Shown here: positions 1 to 11,514 of the stretch, piece by piece
How the letters are laid out: each line of letters opens with the position of its first letter
How positions within the stretch are numbered: position 1 is the stretch's first letter
From: Trebouxia sp. TZW2008
Taxonomy: Eukaryota; Chlorophyta; Trebouxiophyceae; Trebouxiales; Trebouxiaceae
Direction of reading: 5' to 3'
Length of the DNA: 64,000 nt
NCBI GenBank assembly: GCA_002118135.1
Contig: BDIU01000046.1
Coordinates: 68,577-132,576 of the forward strand
Notes under the pieces: generated by a model
What the model was told of the DNA's origin: nothing
Seen by the model: the letters and a program-made list of their open reading frames with translations, nothing else
Databases searched by the model: none
Made by a program: the position numbers and the translations under genes

Positions 1-652
1 ATAAGGGCTCTCGGCAGTGGACCCGACGTCACACTGTTGCCGGTGTTGCAGCAGCTTTTAGAGACTCCCAATCAACCTCGCAACGTCACCTAACTATATG
101 CTTCGGTATAAGGTCATCCTTACAGTGGTCCGGCTTGCGGTAAGGTGCATCGCTACAGGTAGAAGTGACATTACATAAAGTGCACATCAGATATCACATG
201 TCCTCCCCGTGTTCACGATATCTGACTAATATTGAGGTCTCAATCACGTAACTGAATTGCCTTGTTGCGCAATGAACCTTGCCGCCTTGTCGGCCGCTGG
301 TCGTGTGAGCACCGCAGGTTGTGTGACTGCATTACATTGCATGAGCAGCCTTAGCACAAACCTCGAATTGCATTGCACGCTCCTGTGACGTGACCTGATG
401 TTTCGACCACAATGTCCTACATCTTAGGGCTTGTGTAAGCTCGAGCTTACGATTGCATCATTATTTGTCATAGCCTATGCTAACTTAGTAACACATAGGG
501 TGCCATTATGATAAGAGCTCAAGCTATGACTGTGGAGCACACAATGCAGACATCAGACCAGCATCACAGGCACAACATAGTAATAAGCAACAGCAGCTGT
601 TTCATGTAGATCTATTCGGTCAGAATCTTGCACAGCATTTGCCGATCAGTTG
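1..652. other. non-coding left flank
   Basis: No convincing exon, RNA gene or repeat is seen here. It lies downstream of the minus-strand decarboxylase stop at 653 and probably holds its 3' UTR. Confidence 0.5.
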
Positions 653-3600
653 CTATTCCTGCAACGCTGGGAATAGCTTGTTCCCAAAGGCTTCAATACG
701 TGTCAGCAACGCATCCAAGTCATCAGTTGAAACAGTCCATGCACTTGGGAACACAATTCTGAAGAAGTTTGGAAGGCCTTGCAGTGGCTGGAAGCCAATC
801 ATGGCATCCCCTGCCTTTTGCATGGCGTCCTTGATCCTCGGGGCTATCTGCATCATGCACATAGCATGATTGTATCTGGACTGCCAAAAATGAGCACGCA
901 TTAGCATGTCAGTATGCCAGGTGGGCATGCTTGGTTCCTGCTGGGCATGCTTGGTCCTTGCTGTGCTTGTAAAAGGCAACGCAGCCGGCCTACAGCTTGC
1001 CAGGACAGTGTAATTGACCAGCTATTCATTGCACGATAAACACCCAAACGCATGAGTTGATACAGCACACAGTTGCAGCATGCAAGCAGTCTGGCAAGTA
1101 TATGCAAATGCATATGCTATTTGCAGCTTGACCACTCCTCTTTACACACTAAATCTTTTTCACATTTGCAGCCATGACGCCACAGTAAGAGACAAGTTCT
1201 TGTTCCAGGACTTACCTCCCTGGGCCTGCTGAGCCTGTCTAGCATCCGTTCTGAGGGGGCAATTGAATTAAAGCAAAATGCAATAAAATTCAACGAAAGG
1301 AAATGGATGAGATATGTCCCCTGTACGATTGCAGCCTGGGCATCACCTTTCCAAGAATGTCTAGGTCCTGCTGGCTTGCTGTTGTTGAGACAAAAGGCCG
1401 CAAGGCAGGAGAAACCCATCATGGTGTTACAGTATGGGATGCGATCCCTGTGCAATTGCAGACAGGGCATTACCTTTCCCAGAGTGTCAAGGTCCTGCTG
1501 GCTTGCTTTTGCCAGGTCGAAAGGCCGCAAGGCAGGAGGAACTCACCAGAAGCACACAATCACAAGCAGCATGAGGTATGTCCCCTGTGCAATTACACCC
1601 AGGGCATTACCTGTCTCAGAGTGTCTACGTCCTGCTGGCTTGCTGGGTCAAAGGGCCGCAAGGCAGGCGGGACCCACCAGAAGCACACAATCACAAACAG
1701 TGTGGGATAAGTTCGCTATGCAATTACAGCCAGGGCACCACCTTTCCAAGTGTGTCTAGGTCCTGCTGGCTTGCTGTTGCCGGGTCAAAAGGCCACAAGG
1801 CAGGAGGAATCCACCAAAAGCACACAACCACAAGCAGAATGAGATAGGTCCGCTGTGAATTTACAGCCAGGGCATCACCTTTCCCAGAATGTCAAGGTCC
1901 TGCTGGCTTGCTGTTGCCGGGTTGAAAGGCCGCAAGGCAGGAGGAACCCACCAGAAGCACACATTCACAAAGCTGCGAGGGTGTGACAGCACATATGCAC
2001 CATTCGAGGCCTTGATCCTCTGCTCAAAGTGCATTGCCAGCTTTGCGCTGTGAGTCACACGAGCTCCATAGCCTGCGTCGCCATACGCCTGCAAAACAAC
2101 ATGAGCTCCAAACTGCCCTGATGCACCTGTGATCATGCAGAAATCACTGCAGTCTGACTGCATTTAAATCTCTGGGTCAGGACAATTTGGTACAAGGACA
2201 TTTTGCTTGGTACCCCTTGCGGTCATTACAAAGAGGAAATACCGTATGGAGAATGGTGGGACATTGCAGCAGCGACACCATGTACAGCACCATGAGTGAC
2301 ATCATTCCGGTTTACGACAGTTTACAACGATGTGTACGGGCACAGGCAGCATACCTTCCAGGCCAGCCACAGTTTAAAGGCATCAGCGCGCCTGCCACAC
2401 TGGATGGTCTTGTCTCCTAGGTCATACTCCTGGTTCAGCTTGTCTGGCTGGAACAGGTAGCTTGCATTGGAGGCGTTGCTCTGCTGCAACAGTCCTGCAG
2501 GAAAGCCTTAGTTGTCGCCCAAATTTGGGGTTATTGCAGCAATGGCAATTGTAGCAGCACTGACTTCAGTAAAGATGGAAAAGCAACCTTGGTGGGTCGT
2601 TAGGAAAGCTGAGCACTGCAGGGGCAGGCCCATGAGCTTGTGAAGGTTCCAGGCCAGGCTGTCAGGCAGCTCGCAGCCCTTCACTAGGTGCCACTGCTCA
2701 GGGCCCAGCAGTGTATGACTAATTGCCGCAACGACAACTGAAATAACAGTGACTTCAGCAGGATGCAGTGCTGACCTTGGTGCGTGGTCAGGAAAGCTGA
2801 GCTCTGCAGAGGCAGGCTCATGAGCTTGTGGGGGTTCCAGGTCAGGCTGTTGAACAGCTCGCACCCCCTTCAGCAGGTGCTGCCGCTTGAAGCTCAGCAG
2901 TGTTTGAATGCTGACTTTGATATGTGCTCAGGAAAGCAGGGTGAGTATGATAGCTGTGATAGCAGCAACTTTAGCAGGGCTGGGAGTACTGACCTTGGTG
3001 AATGGTCAGGAAGGCTGAGCACTGCAGGGGCAGGCCCATGAGCTTGTGGGGTCTCCAGGCCAGGCTGTCAGACAGTTTGCACCCCTTCATCAGGTGCCGC
3101 TGTGACTCAATCAACATCATGCACGTGACTACAAGCTACAAAAGCACTGTGACACAATCCTGACCTTGATAGGTGGTGAGAAAAGCTGAGCACTGCAGGG
3201 GCAGGCCCACAACCGTGTAAGGGGTGCGGGTCAGGCTGGCAGACAGCTCGCAGCCCTTCATCAGGTGCCTCTTGGCACTGTTTGAGGGGTGATGCAGCAG
3301 AAATAGAATACTGACCTTTGTGAGTGGTGAGGAAAGCAGAGCACTGCAGGGGTAGGCCCATGAGCTTGTGAGGATTTCAGGTCAGGCCATCAGACAGCTC
3401 ACAGCCCTTCATCAGGTGCCTTTTGGCACTGTTTGAGGGGTGATGCAGCAGAAAGGAAGTACTGACCTTTGTGAGTGGTGAGGAAAGCTGAGCACTGCAA
3501 AGGTAGGCCCATAAGCTTGTGGGGGTTCCAAGCCAGGCTGTCAGACAGCTCACAGCCCTTCATGAGGTGCCGCTGCTCAGGGCTCAGCAGTGCTGCAGCG

Positions 3601-5961
3601 CCCCAGCAGCCATCCACGTGCATCCACACTCCATGCTTCTTGCAGATTGCAGCAATCTCCTCAAAGGGGTCAAAGGCACCCAGCACTGTTGTGCCTGCTG
3701 TGGTGCCCACAAAGAAGGGCACCTGCACCAAACAGAACAGAAAGCTTTGTCAGTTGTTTACATGCATTCACACCCGTGCTCCTTGCATATGGCTGCAAAT
3801 TCTTCAAAACAGTCAAACATACCCAGCACTGTGGTGCCGGCTGTGGTGCCCACAAAGAAAGGCGTCTGCAGCAAGAAGCAAAGAGATGGCGATCGATCAT
3901 ATGCATCCACACCCCACACTTCTTGCAAATGGCAGCACTCCCCTTGAGTGTCAAGGGGTCAAAGCAGTTTCTTCAAAAGGGTCAAAGGCTCTCAGCACTG
4001 TGGTGCGGCAAACATGCCCAGCTTGATGATCTGATCAAAGATGTTATGCGTCACTGAACAACAAGTACACGCCTTGTCAGCTTCAGCTGGTGCCTGCAGC
4101 AATGTGCATGATGGCAGCTTCCATATCAGTTGGCTACATGAGAATGATTTGGCTGCAGCAAGCAGCTTTTCTTACCTTACCATGCTCCTTGGCGGATGCA
4201 AGGGCTTGGTCCAAAGCCTCTGGCAGCATCTGGCCAACGCTGTTACACTTGACCTTGATTAGGTTCTCTGTGCCAAGCCCTGCAGCAACACTTCCAGATG
4301 CAGACCACTTGCGGTTGGCTCAATGCACATCTGGCGAGTATCAATGGAACAACAGAAGTGGCTTTATGCTGCTTGGCTCAAATCAGACCGCAGATGAGCT
4401 GTGCACAACAAGATATGGCAGCAGCATGAGTGTTTGACATGCCAGGAAAATGCTTGACAATAGCAGTGTGTTGGTCAAAGTATGTGAGCTGATGCTATGG
4501 GATGCAGGAGACTTTTCTCATCTCAGTTCTCACGAGACTTTTTGCCAGAATGATCAGTGTTGAAGTTCTCAGGAGACGTTTTGCCAGAATGATCAGTTGT
4601 GAGCTATGGTATCAGAGCAGAGCAGAGGCAAAGCCCAAGGCCAATGCAACTGTTGCTGCACCTGTTAGGAAGGCTGCCTTGAGATAGGAGTAGTGAGCAT
4701 GCTCAGAGGTCAAAGCAACCATGTGAGGCCCGCCAAAGGCCCCCCTGGTCCTGTAGTCTGGATCTGCATGATTGCGAGCTAAGTGCATGCCTGCAGCGCA
4801 ATCAACAAAAGTTGTGATCTAGAACGGCTCGCAGTCAAGCTTGAAGAGGTTGCCTGCTTGCCTGCAGCATGAGCAGCAAGCATTGCGCTTGGCGGATGCA
4901 TGTGCGAGCTTGAGGGTATCAACATTGGCCAAGTGCATGCATGGGTGCAAACATGACAAGAGTGGCACAAAGCAAAAGAGTTGACCAGCAAGGGACGCAG
5001 TACAGGCTGCAGAACACACACTGCAGGATGCACAACAAAGGTTTGTTTGGCCTGTTTGTGGTGTGCAACAAATGGATTTGCAATCTTACCGTATATATTT
5101 GAGATGGAGCCGCCAGGCGCAAAAAGCCCATCATGACTGACAGCATATTGGCCACCTATGCACCTTGCCAGCTTGGACAATACCTCGACTTCTACAGCTG
5201 TGAAAACTGGTGCTACTTCATACGTGTGGACATTGGTGTTTGCTGCAACTGCAAGCCAGTCTGCAGCAATGCTGACAGCATCTGCCCTGGCGTACAACTG
5301 GTTGAAGAAACCAGGGTGACCTGTCCTGACAGAGTACTGCAAAGCTGTGTCAACACCCGCCAGTAAGCTGCTGATGGGGGTGGCTGGCTGGCTGTCTTCC
5401 AGTTCAAGAGGAATGTGAGCATCTTGAAAGTGCTGTTTCAGGGCATCCGGATTGGCCAACCGAATGACAGGCTCGTCTTTGTTGCTTTGCGAACTAACGT
5501 ACGCACACAGTATATCGGCAACCTGCGACAGGCAGCTTTTTTAACGAGCGTTGCTACGCGACACAGGCTGATGAAGGCTGTGCCACGCTTTGAGGGATGC
5601 GATGTGTTCGACACGTAGTGTTCAAGGACTGCCCACAATTATGGGTTGCTGTTGAGGCAAGCACCTTTTGCAGAAATTCGGCAGCTTCAGGACCTTCAAT
5701 CCCGTGTGTCGGATCTGTATGACCGTTCTGCTGTGCGGCGTCTCCATTGACTCGATCCATGACGCGCATGTCCGCCGCGAGCCCTGCGCGAGGCGGTGCA
5801 AAGGCGATGTTGCGTCTATCACGTGTTCTGCGGTGGCTGACACTGGGGAAGCCCTGGCTTAAACTGCTGCACACTGGAGGGACAGACGATTTAACAAAAT
5901 AAATGTGAGCCTGAATGGGCGGAAGCCCCGCTAGTGAAGACATGCGATGCAACCTCGTCAA
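653..5961 (-). CDS. PLP-dependent decarboxylase, cysteine sulfinate/glutamate decarboxylase type (group II)
   Basis: Eight exons close in phase: 5961-5665, 5522-5090, 4790-4662, 4318-4176, 3722-3467, 2494-2355, 2088-1879, 880-653, giving 611 aa. Seen: active-site lysine in NPHK (about K403), the PLP-binding Asp in MHVDGCW (about D371), SEHAHYS (about 272-278) for ring stacking, [12 protein letters not shown], and the family C-terminal [13 protein letters not shown]. Group II decarboxylases remove the alpha-carboxyl of glutamate, cysteine sulfinate, cysteate or aspartate; the substrate cannot be decided from motifs. The first about 65 residues are Ser/Arg-rich and could be an organelle transit peptide; Met at 5769 is an alternative start. 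The start of exon 4 is the least certain junction. It is divergent from the CBS-like gene at 6368. Introns 4, 5 and 7 carry decayed tandem copies of the exon edges. Confidence 0.88.
1335..1825 (-). repeat. tandem copies of the exon 7 3' edge and donor
   Basis: Four degenerate copies lie at about 1335-1425, 1463-1560, 1598-1690 and 1733-1825. Each matches the last about 90 bp of decarboxylase exon 7, whose true donor is at 1879/1878, and includes the donor. Spacing is about 130 bp. They sit in the last intron (1878-881). Confidence 0.85.
2135..2246. mobile_element. eroded copy of the TA-flanked MITE family
   Basis: The stretch 2172-2246 aligns well to the right half of the copy at 37202-37380 (a TCAG(A/G)ACAATTTGGT core and a degenerate right end). 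The left terminal repeat is not recognisable. It lies in intron 6 of the decarboxylase gene. Confidence 0.6.
2570..3425 (-). repeat. tandem copies of the exon 5 3' edge (PLP-lysine exon)
   Basis: Five imperfect copies of the segment encoding the [19 protein letters not shown] to LTTHK portion plus donor lie at about 2575-2700, 2775-2885, 2990-3100, 3165-3262 and 3318-3425. The functional exon ends at 3467. Several copies keep readable [16 protein letters not shown] peptides, but the frames around them are broken. All are in intron 5. Confidence 0.88.
3810..4012 (-). repeat. tandem copies of the exon 5 5' edge
   Basis: Decayed copies of the acceptor and start of exon 5 ([15 protein letters not shown] and ICKKxGVWMH regions) lie at about 3810-3872, 3885-3950 and 3965-4012. 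They are upstream, in gene direction, of the true exon start at 3722. Confidence 0.75.
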
Positions 5962-6367
5962 CTGCTGAACGACAACCCGCTTTTGGCTCCGAGACCACCA
6001 TGCATGACGACAACTGACTGGGCTCCACGTGGTTGCAGTTGTGTAGATACGCTATTGGTTCGTTAAGCCCAGCTTGCGTAAGCATAGCTTGCTAGATCAG
6101 TGCGGCTTCTGCCAAGCGAACTCACAGCGAAGCAATATAGCGCTCTTCAGTACGTGCGGGGACCTGAGAACAATTATGAAGGCAGGCAGTATGATGTTAG
6201 GCAGTCAGTTCAGCGGTACGGCGCGCATGCTTGCTGCACCCGACCTGAGCTCCTTCAGTGTCATCGTCAATCGATGATACGTTGTGCCTCTCCTGAACTA
6301 CGTTGTGTTCGCGTAGGTGTTCGCCTGCAAGTCGGGCGGCCCGCTCGAGTTGTGAGCCAGGTATGTT
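5962..6367. promoter_or_regulatory. shared intergenic region between two divergent PLP-enzyme genes
   Basis: About 400 bp separate the modelled starts of the decarboxylase (-) and the CBS-like gene (+). Both promoters, or one bidirectional promoter, must lie here unless 5' UTR introns extend further. I see no specific motif I can name. Confidence 0.45.
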
Positions 6368-9300
6368 ATGCTAGGCGATATTTATCAGGACCAGCGGTTT
6401 GAACTTGCATTAGTTGGCGCTCAGACTCCATTCCAACTGCAGGCGTACAGTCTCCATGGCGGACGTCCCGTCTCAGACGCAGACTTCCAGCCAAGGAGGA
6501 GTCGCTACGAAAATACCGGCCAGTTACAGTTGCTGCACAGGACATACCAGTACGGCACACCCAACACCGAGGCACCACAGTCAGGTCGCTTGGGACAAAG
6601 CACAGACAATGTCAATATTCAAGAGCTGACTCAGCAATTGAAGATTCCTCTGTACAAGCAGCTTATTGGCAACACTGCTATGGTGGACTTGTCGTCGCTG
6701 AGCGCCAACCCTCAGGTATGCATTTGTTTTCTGTACGCATTTCCTGCAGTTGGATTCACTCTCCAAGCTATTGCATGCTCAGCAGGCAGCCAACTTGTTT
6801 ACAATTTTGAACTGAAAGCGGGCATGCACATGCCCTATACAGAGTACAAGCTCTCATTTGTTTGCTCTGCTATAGGGCAGCCTGTTCACTGTAGATCACA
6901 GAGAAATTTGTAGCGACCTTTGCCGGTTTGTAGCATGACATTGTGCAGCGTTGTCTCAACAAGCCAACAAATTGCTATCACTTCTTCAGTCAAAGCAGGT
7001 TGCGCATCTCAAGGTCTAGTCAGCTGATTAATTCGGCTGCTGCAGCTGAGAGTGCACAAGAGTGGCAGCTTTCCCTGGGTGATTGGTCCGACCACTCAAG
7101 CAGCAAGGATGATTGTCATGGCCGCAGTGTGTCCTGTGTGCCCTTTTCCCACATATCCAGTGTGATGATTCTGGTGCTCTGGCAGGTCAAAATCCTGGGC
7201 AAGTGTGAGTTTGCCAACCCATCTGGATCCATCAAGGACCGTATTGCTGACCACATCCTGACCACAGCTGAGCAGGAGGGCAAACTCAAGCCTGGAGGCA
7301 CTGTTGTTGCCGCAACCTCTGGCAACACAGGAGCTTCAGTGGCAATGATTGCTGCCATGAAGGGCTACCATTACATTGGTAGGCATCATTCTGCATGCTG
7401 TCTTGCTTGCTGTCCTGGAGTGTGTGTTGACACTTATGGAGTGCAAGGGCTACAATCTCATATGCCTGTCTGGTGCTGTTGTAGACGTGCGTCACCAACA
7501 CTGTCCAGAGATTCTCAATCACTGCCATTCTGCAAGCTTGATTGTTGCTGTTGCTAATGTTAGACACAGCAGCTTTGCATGACCATGTGTTTGCGGTTGA
7601 ACTCCAGATGTTCCTGCATGTCGTGGTCCGCAGACAGCTTTTTGACTCACTGCTGGCGTGTATGCAGTGATTACGAATGAGAAGACATCCAAGGAGAAGT
7701 GTGACGCCATGGTGAGTTCATCCCACAATCTCAATTCCCAAGCACGATGTCCCTGTCTGCACAATCAACTGCATGCAGCATGCACTCGCCTGTTGCAGGG
7801 TGTGATGTCAGTGCACAGGGCGACATGTACTGTGAGGGTCTCAGCACGCTGCTATTCTGGTTTGGCATTTCCCGCCCGTGTCATTTCCTTTGTTTGTGTT
7901 GGCACAAAATTGCTTTGGACAGACGTGTTTGGAGGCAGCCCACTGCTTTTGTACACACCTTGCAGACACCCAGTTGAGGGCTGACACTGACCGTGAGGCG
8001 TTGTCAATAAGTGATGGAACCCTGTTTCATCTTTGTTCACTGCTTGTGCAGAGGTCATATGGAGGAGAGGTTATTGTTGCACCCAGTGGCGTGCCAGCTG
8101 ATCACCCTGACCACTACCAGAACATGGCTGTTACACTTTGTAAGGACCACGCTGACTACTTTGACGTTGACCAGTATGACAACCCCAACAACCCAGAAGC
8201 TTACTACCGTACCCTTGGCCCTGAGGTGAGTGCTCCTCCCACCTCGCCTTACCCTTGCATGATTAAGCTTTGCCTGCCATCAATGTCATGTACTCACTAC
8301 ACAGCATTTCCTGGTTGATTAAGAGGCAATGCCTGGTTTGACACCGAACATGCTTGCTCTTGAAGAACATGCTTGCTGCAGATACTCACAGCAGCAAGGG
8401 TGAACAGCAGCATGACTTTGCTCGCTCATGCTGCAGTGGACATTTCCAGCAAGAATGTTTTGTGCAGATGTCAAGGCAGCGTCAGCATCATTGTCAGTTG
8501 ACGCTCAGGATGACTGGTTCAAACTGACAAGATGTCCATTTTGGCAAGCTGACACCTTCTTGGCTGTGCAAACATAGCTGATCTGCTTTACACTGGCTGC
8601 TGCAGATCTGGTTGCAGACCAAGCCATGTACGATTCGCTCTGTTGCTGCAGGCATTTGCAGGCTTTTGTCCTGCAAACATTGCCTTGCGTCACAGCAATA
8701 TCCCAAGTTGCGCTGCTGCAGATCTGGATGCAGACCAATGCTCATGTGATTCATTTTGTTGACTGGCTGTTTGAATCATAGCAGACAAGCTATGGGCACA
8801 TTATTGTCTTGTTGCCGGGACCAATAGCTGACAAGCTCTTCACTGGGTTGCTGCAGATCTGGATGCAGACCAAGGCGCGTGTGACCCACTTTGTTGCCGG
8901 CGGCAGCACTGGTGGTACCATCAGTGGCACTGGGCGCTTCCTGAAGGACATGAACCCCAAGATTCAGGTGATGCTGCCCGACCCTGTGGGCAGTGTCTTC
9001 TGGGACTTCTGGGCCAACCGCAAGTCTGAGAAGGAGCTGGAGGCCAAGTCCTATCAGGTCAGCATATGATTTACTCAGAACGTCAGACAGATTTGAATGT
9101 GTCAAATAGATCAAGTTGTGGAACATTTAAGGCTTGTTGTGTGCTTCTTGTCAGCCCTTCAAGTCCTGTCGGGTCAGTGTATGCCTTGTCCTCAAGAGCG
9201 CGGAGTGTATTGCTTTGTGCGCTTCTTGTGTGCCGTTTCATAGCTGAAGTCTTGCTGCGCAACCATTGTTGCACTTGATCTTCTTGTCCATTGATGCTTG

Positions 9301-10512
9301 CTTGAACAAGCAGATCTTCATTGCAAACTTCAAGCACAATGCCTGTTGTGCATTCTTGCAGTGTCCTTATGACAGTGCCAGCCTGTGGATTTCAGCTGAC
9401 ATTGTGCGGTGCTTGTGCAGTGTGAAGGTGTGGGCAAGGACTCCATTCCAGGCGCCATTGACTTTGATGTTGTTGATGACATGATGCAAGTCACTGACAA
9501 GCAGTCCTTCACGGTACGCTGCACCAGCTACAGCTCATTACTTGCCTGTTACGTGCAGCCTGCCTGTCATGAGCCTGCATTGCATACCTTGTCATGCGAA
9601 GTGCTGCTTCAGCTTAACAAGGTGCCGCACTGGCACTGTTTCCCTTGTACCAAAGCAAGACAGATTCTTGCATCAAGGCACCTACCTCATGTGTAATCTG
9701 TGGCTTCTGTGTCGCTCAAATGGGCACATTGCAGATGTTTTGCATTGGCCATTGCCCTCGGCATCACTGTCTGACGTATTGCATGGTACATGCAGATGTG
9801 TCGTCGGCTGGCACAGAAGGAGGGTATGCTTGTAGGCGGCTCTGCTGGGCTCAACCTGCATGCAGCTGTTGAGATCTCCAAGACTGCAAAGCCTGGGAGT
9901 GTAATTGTGGCCATTCTAGCTGACAATGGTGTCAAGTACTTGACCAAGATCTACAACAATGACTGGATCAAGGCCAAGGTACGCCTCACCTACCCTCACT
10001 GGGTCACAGCTGTTTGTGCCTAAATGCAAGGAGCTCATGCAGCATCTGTAGTCAGGTCGCAATCACCAATTGGATATTGCTGCTAGCGCCGCAAGATGTC
10101 TTGTACTGCTACAGCAATGATGTCCTAGCTGGGTTGTGGCGCAAAGCCTCCTGTTTCAACTGTCCCTGTAGGCCACTGTGCCTGTGAATCCTTGTACACA
10201 GATTGCATGCTGTTGCCTCACAGATGTGAGCAACCTTGTACATACACTCTCAGAGGCGTGTTGCATTTCATGCTGACTACATCTTTGCCAATGCAGAGTT
10301 TTGATGAGGGGTCCCCAGACCCTCAGGCCCACCTAGTCGACCACCCCCTCAAGACAGCTCGCTCTGCTGGTGTGGCCTACTACAGTCCTGCTTCTGTTTC
10401 TGAGGAGCCTTCAGGCAATGGAGCTGCCAAGAAGCCTGTTGCTGCGCCTGAGGCACGCAAGGCCATGGCAAATGAATGGATCAGTCCAGATTTCGCAGGA
10501 ATGGGCATTTGA
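6368..10512 (+). CDS. cysteine synthase / cystathionine beta-synthase-like PLP enzyme
   Basis: Eight exons close in phase: 6368-6715, 7186-7378, 7668-7711, 8052-8225, 8857-9057, 9421-9513, 9796-9978, 10297-10512, giving 483 aa. It is a fold-type II PLP enzyme: the Schiff-base lysine is in GSIKDR (about K133), with the TSGNTG loop (about 160-165) and the GGSTGGT phosphate loop (about 268-273). The tail after about residue 412 is unique, and no C-terminal CBS/Bateman pair or heme-binding motif is visible. Family members replace a beta-substituent of serine, O-acetylserine or cysteine with a thiol, sulfide or sulfite. The spacing and the LLVGGSAG-like segment (here MLVGGSAGLN) look more like CBS than plastid O-acetylserine lyase. 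The first about 95 residues are weakly supported; the start at 6368 is the first in-frame Met of the open frame. Head-to-head with a cysteine-sulfinate-type decarboxylase. Confidence 0.87.
8600..8765 (+). repeat. two decoy copies of the exon 5 5' edge
   Basis: The acceptor and exon-start segment (CTGCAGATCTGGATGCAGAC) of true exon 5 at 8857 is repeated at about 8600-8640 and 8715-8765 in the preceding intron. The second copy extends through the TCATTTTGTT equivalent. Confidence 0.85.
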
Positions 10513-11514
10513 TTTAATTTCTGCTTGTACAAGTGAACTAACAGTTACAGCCTGTGTTAGTTTTGAACGTTTGGTCCAGCCTGTCAGTCGCCCTTGAAAT
10601 GGCTCATGTATGTATAGCTTAGCGCGTGAGTTTGGTCATGCTAACTCGCTGTTTTAAAGGTGCATCTGGTTTGTTATTGTGTACGAGATTGCCAATTTGG
10701 AAGTCAGGCGGTTATGTCAACTGGAGGGTGCAGTCGTTCTAGGATCAGTGCAGGGTTGGACGAATGTGAATGTTCAAGATTTCATGCCATCTGAGAAGAC
10801 CAGTGTCTTTCATGTTTGTTCTCAGCTGCTGCTCATGTTTGTTCTCAGCTGCGATTTGAACGTCACATGCAACATATATGTGTATGTGAAGCAGCTGTTC
10901 AACAGCTCTGCATGCCCATATGTGCCTGGTCCTTGTCAGCATTAATGCATGATCAGCCTGCTATGAGCGGCTTTTCTGTGAACAATCCATCTGAGCGGTC
11001 TATGAGGGTCCAGCTAGCTCTCAGGGGTGTCACTTTGCCTGTGTCACTTTGCCTGTGTCACTTTGCCTGTGCTGGAAATAAGCACTGGATTTCCTGGGAG
11101 CCTGAATTTGCTGGGAGCATTCAATTTACAAAGCTTAGTCAAAGCTTTTGCCAAGGACCAGCGTCGCCAGCGTCCAGGGAAACAATTGCGACTAAAAGTA
11201 TCCTGCGACGGTTTGACGTTTCTGTTCGTTTGCGTAGGGGTCGACAGCGTTGTGCCGTTTCCGTCTCAACAACGCTAAGTGTCGAGTTTCAGCAGCTCTT
11301 GCGCGTCTGTTTGCGTTGCCGTCGGTGTCTCTATCGCCTGATACAACCTCTATCTCGCAGCACTATCACACCGCAACAGCGAACGTGTGCGCAACTTGCA
11401 GCGATCTGAAGGCGGTCCTGACGAACTCGCGTTGCTTAGTACACCTTTGAGCCGTTCATGCGGTAGAAGCAACAGCGACTGCCGTTGGACCAGCTGCCAG
11501 TGCACTGTTGCAAA
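10513..11514. other. intergenic region with a short minisatellite
   Basis: About 1 kb between the CBS-like stop and the next start codon. A 15-bp unit (TGTCACTTTGCCTG-like) is repeated three times around 11027-11070, and a TTGTTCTCAGCTGC unit is duplicated near 10815-10855. No exon is supported. Confidence 0.55.

Noticed and set aside
3475..4057. Long plus-strand open frames (up to 183 codons) over the decarboxylase exon 5 array
   Set aside because: Antisense shadow of repeated exon copies; no splice or motif support.
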